A stretch of 63,305 nucleotides of DNA from Janthinobacterium violaceinigrum. GTDB lineage: Bacteria > Pseudomonadota > Gammaproteobacteria > Burkholderiales > Burkholderiaceae_D. Shown here piece by piece: positions 61,027-63,305 of the stretch. Each line of letters opens with the position of its first letter. Within the stretch, counting starts at the first letter, position 1. The stretch is taken from the NCBI RefSeq assembly GCF_009208555.1, contig NZ_WFLI01000038.1:1-63305 (forward strand), given 5' to 3'. The notes beneath the pieces were generated by a model. The model worked only from the letters and a program-made list of their open reading frames with translations. It was not told where the DNA came from and did not search any database. The position numbers were made by a program, and so were the translations under genes.

Positions 61027-62991
61027 ATGACTCAACACCCTATTCCTGTGCTGGCCTCTTGGGTCACCCTCGCCTGCAGCGCCATGCTGGCCGGCTGCGC
61101 TACGCAGCAAACGCCGCTGTCGCCGGCCCACATCAACGCCCCGCCCCGCCCCGGCGGCGCCATTCCCGAACCGGTGCAGCAAAGCAGCGCGCTCGCCGCG
61201 CCCTTGCCCGCACCCAAAGTGGAAACCTACAGCGTCACCGTGCACAAGGTGCCCGTGCAATCGTTGCTGTTTGCGCTGGCCCGCGACGCGGGCATGAATA
61301 TCGACATCCACCCGCAGGTCGAGGGCAGCGTCACGCTGAATGCGCTGAACCAGACCCTGCCGCAATTGCTGGCGCGTATCGGCAAGCAAGTCGATATGCG
61401 CTACGAAATCGATGGCAAGAACCTGACGGTGCTGCCCGACGCGCCCGTGTGGCGCAACTACAAGGTCGATTACGTCAACATGGCGCGCAGCACCAACAGC
61501 AGCGTCAATATCGCCACGCAAATCTCCACGGCGGGCGGCGGTGGCGGCAACAGCAGCAACCCCGTCGGCGGCACGCAGGGCAGCGGCGGCAATGGCAACA
61601 ACAATTCGACCACCCTGGTGGTGAATCGTTCGGAAAATAATTTCTGGTACAGCCTGGAAAAGAATATCCGCGACCTGCTGCGCGACACCACGCTCAACGA
61701 CGTGCAGGTGGACCCGCTGGCCCAGCTGAACCAGCAATTGACAAGCGTGCCCGGCCAGCAGGGCCAGCCAGGCCAGCCGCAGAACCCGGCCGGCAATTTC
61801 CCCGCGACGGGGGCGGCGGGCCAGTACGGCGCCCAGCCGCCCATGCAAAATGGCGTCCCGAACGGCAGCCAGTATGCGCCTGCGCCAGGCCAGCAGGTGG
61901 CCGGCCCGAATGCAACTCCCGGCCAGCCGCTGGATGCGAACGGCATGCCATTGCTGAAACTGGCCAACAAGGGCAGCCCCTCGTCCGTGGTCGTCAACGT
62001 GGAAGGCGGACTGATCGCCGTGCGGGCCACGGGCCGCCAGCATGAAAAGATCGCCGAATTCCTCGACGCGGTCGTGCACAGCGCCAAGCGGCAAGTGCTG
62101 ATCGAAGCGACCATCATCGAGGTACGCCTGAGCAATGAATACCAGCAAGGCATCAACTGGTCGCGCCTGACGGGCAGCCTGCAGCTGCGGCAAGGGCAAG
62201 TGGGGACGGCGGGCCTGCCCAGCGGCGTCGCGCCCAACGCCACGCCGGGCATCTTCCTGCTCAATTATCTGAAGGACAGTTTTTCCACCACCATCCAGCT
62301 GCTCGAATCGTTCGGCAAGGTGAAAGTGCTGTCCAGCCCGAAGATCAGCGTGCTCAACAATCAGACGGCCATGCTGAAGGTGGTGGACAACAATGTCTTC
62401 TTTACCATCAAGGTGACGCCCGCCGTGATCAGCTCGACAGGCACCATCACCACGCCGGCCACCTATGAATCGAAGCTGGAAACGGTGCCCGTCGGCTTCG
62501 TCATGAGCGTCACGCCGCAGATTTCCGACAGCGATGAAGTGACCTTGAACGTGCGTCCCACCATCACGCGCATCGTTGGCTACGTGCAAGACCCGAATCC
62601 GGCCCTGGCCACGGCGAACGTGCAAAGCCGCGTGCCCGTGATCCAGGCGCGCGAACTGGAATCGATCATGAAGGTGGGCAATGGCCAGATCGCCGTGATG
62701 GGCGGCCTGATGCAGGATTCCATCGACAATGCCAAGGATGGCGTGCCGGGCCTGTCCAGCCTGCCTTTGGTGGGCAATCTGTTTACCTACCGCAATGAGG
62801 CAAGCAGCAAGACGGAACTGGTGATCTTCATGCGCCCCGTGGTGGTCAAGGATGCCAGCATCGACGGCGATTACCGCGACTACCGCTACCTGCTGCCCGG
62901 CCAGGCGCCGCTCAACAGCCAGCCGTACACGGATGGCCCGCCGGCAGCGGCCACCCAGCCGCAGGCACGCCTGCAGGGAGACTTTCCATGA
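61027..62991 (+). CDS. Second MshL/GspD-like secretin lipoprotein
   Basis: A 654-aa outer-membrane secretin paralogous to MshL. The ATG at 61027 gives a lipoprotein signal ending MLAGC. N-terminal short domains follow (VHKVPVQSLLFALARDAGMN), then a Gly/Asn/Ser-rich stretch near residues 175-205 and a Pro/Gln/Gly-rich insert near 250-310. The secretin core has VKVLSSPKISVLNNQTAMLK, VGFVMSVTPQISDSDEVTLN and a final TELVIFMRPVVVKD. It is on the opposite strand from the MSHA locus and overlaps the next gene by 4 bases. Confidence 0.93.
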   Translation: MTQHPIPVLASWVTLACSAMLAGCATQQTPLSPAHINAPPRPGGAIPEPVQQSSALAAPLPAPKVETYSVTVHKVPVQSLLFALARDAGMNIDIHPQVEGSVTLNALNQTLPQLLARIGKQVDMRYEIDGKNLTVLPDAPVWRNYKVDYVNMARSTNSSVNIATQISTAGGGGGNSSNPVGGTQGSGGNGNNNSTTLVVNRSENNFWYSLEKNIRDLLRDTTLNDVQVDPLAQLNQQLTSVPGQQGQPGQPQNPAGNFPATGAAGQYGAQPPMQNGVPNGSQYAPAPGQQVAGPNATPGQPLDANGMPLLKLANKGSPSSVVVNVEGGLIAVRATGRQHEKIAEFLDAVVHSAKRQVLIEATIIEVRLSNEYQQGINWSRLTGSLQLRQGQVGTAGLPSGVAPNATPGIFLLNYLKDSFSTTIQLLESFGKVKVLSSPKISVLNNQTAMLKVVDNNVFFTIKVTPAVISSTGTITTPATYESKLETVPVGFVMSVTPQISDSDEVTLNVRPTITRIVGYVQDPNPALATANVQSRVPVIQARELESIMKVGNGQIAVMGGLMQDSIDNAKDGVPGLSSLPLVGNLFTYRNEASSKTELVIFMRPVVVKDASIDGDYRDYRYLLPGQAPLNSQPYTDGPPAAATQPQARLQGDFP

Positions 62992-63182
62992 GCTTGCTGA
63001 TGCAGGCGCTCAAGAAGGCCGAGCGCGCCAAGCAGAACAGCCTTTCCGACGAGGAGCTGGAAAAGCCGTCCGAAGCGTATGACCACGTGCTGGAACTGGC
63101 GCCGGCCGACGCCATCCCGCCGCCCCGCCCCGTGCCTGCCGCAGCCCCGCCGCCCGTGCAGGCAGCGAGCACCTTGAGCCAC
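62988..63182 (+). CDS. MshN-like TPR protein, N-terminal fragment
   Basis: The start of a protein beginning SLLMQALKKAERAKQNSLSD, the usual opening of MshN/GspAB-associated TPR proteins, followed by an acidic and Pro/Ala-rich linker. It overlaps the secretin stop (ATGA). The frame stays open to 63287, but from about 63182 the sequence no longer fits this protein and looks like an antisense P-type ATPase piece. The real gene is therefore cut near here by an assembly join, rearrangement or window edge. Confidence 0.7.
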
Positions 63183-63257
63183 CAGGTGATTATCTCCCGT
63201 CAATACTTTCACGGTCACGCCATGTTCGGCCAGCGCGCGCAGGGCGGGCGCCGTCGC
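63182..63257 (-). pseudogene. Fragment resembling a cation-transporting P-type ATPase
   Basis: On the minus strand this piece reads APALRALAEHGVTVKVLTGD then NHL, the conserved hinge-region motif (VKVLTGDN) of MgtA-like P-type ATPases. It is only about 25 codons long, with a stop just upstream (63264-63266) and unrelated sequence after it. It is too short to be a gene and lies at the window edge, so a chimeric contig end is the likeliest origin. Confidence 0.55.
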
Positions 63258-63305
63258 ACACGATCACCGACTGTTTTACGGCCTTGACCGGCACCGTTGC
63301 GGGCC

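Noticed and set aside
60922..62625. 567-codon minus-strand frame opposite the second secretin
   Set aside because: His/Arg/Gln-rich shadow. The plus strand holds the secretin with lipobox and conserved core.
1..63305. tRNA, rRNA, CRISPR array, transposase, integrase or attachment site
   Set aside because: None recognised on reading both strands. A tRNAscan, Rfam and ISfinder search would be needed to exclude short or divergent ones.

Overview
The window looks like a draft chromosomal segment of a high-GC betaproteobacterium of the order Burkholderiales, most likely Oxalobacteraceae (Janthinobacterium, Duganella or Massilia type). The grounds are the rluD-pgeF / bamD arrangement beside phaC and phaR, the large family of DUF3739-type filamentous haemagglutinins, the MSHA locus and the codon bias. 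This is inferred from protein resemblance only. No tRNA, rRNA, CRISPR array, transposase or integrase was seen. Both edges cut genes, and the last ~125 bases do not fit the gene they follow, so the window may be a whole draft contig.

Layout, left to right. 1-7.4 kb: truncated chemotaxis receptor (-), then 5'-nucleotidase, mfd and serB (+). 7.5-10.3 kb: a tightly overlapping four-gene operon, made of a nucleotidyltransferase-like protein with an altered catalytic motif, a TIGR04222-type membrane protein ending in a Gly/Cys tail, a DUF692/MNIO iron enzyme and a small partner protein. It looks like a membrane-anchored peptide-modification system and is the best candidate here for undescribed biology. 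10.3-27.5 kb: mostly housekeeping genes (membrane-bound serine hydrolase, metC, rimO, a BNR-type lipoprotein, phaR, phaC, pgeF, rluD, bamD, yaaA, a PIN protein, an aminotransferase and a degenerate HD-GYP protein).

27.4-43.8 kb: a minus-strand surface-signalling and adhesin locus. In transcription order it holds an STN/TonB-domain protein, an ECF sigma factor, a FecR-like regulator, a giant filamentous haemagglutinin (about 4,312 aa if intact) and a second ECF sigma factor. The haemagglutinin is split in two by one extra G in a seven-G run. 44.1-45.0 kb: an IroE/Fes-like esterase.

45.1-58.3 kb: a nearly complete MSHA type IV pilus locus on the minus strand (E, G, B-like, A, C, D, O, P, then I, a PilN-like gene, J, K, L, M, N). 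Compared with Vibrio, the two halves are in swapped order, and mshH and mshQ are not seen. 58.5-63.2 kb: a divergent plus-strand cluster with an orphan ABC ATPase, an ExeA/MshM-like ATPase carrying a C-terminal SPOR-like region, a second MshL-like secretin lipoprotein and the start of an MshN-like protein. Last ~125 bases: partly an antisense fragment resembling a P-type ATPase.

Functionally, much of the window concerns the cell surface: motility and attachment (chemoreceptor, MSHA pilus with a c-di-GMP-type MshE, adhesin), outer-membrane assembly (BamD, secretins) and its regulation (two ECF sigma factors, FecR, HD-GYP).
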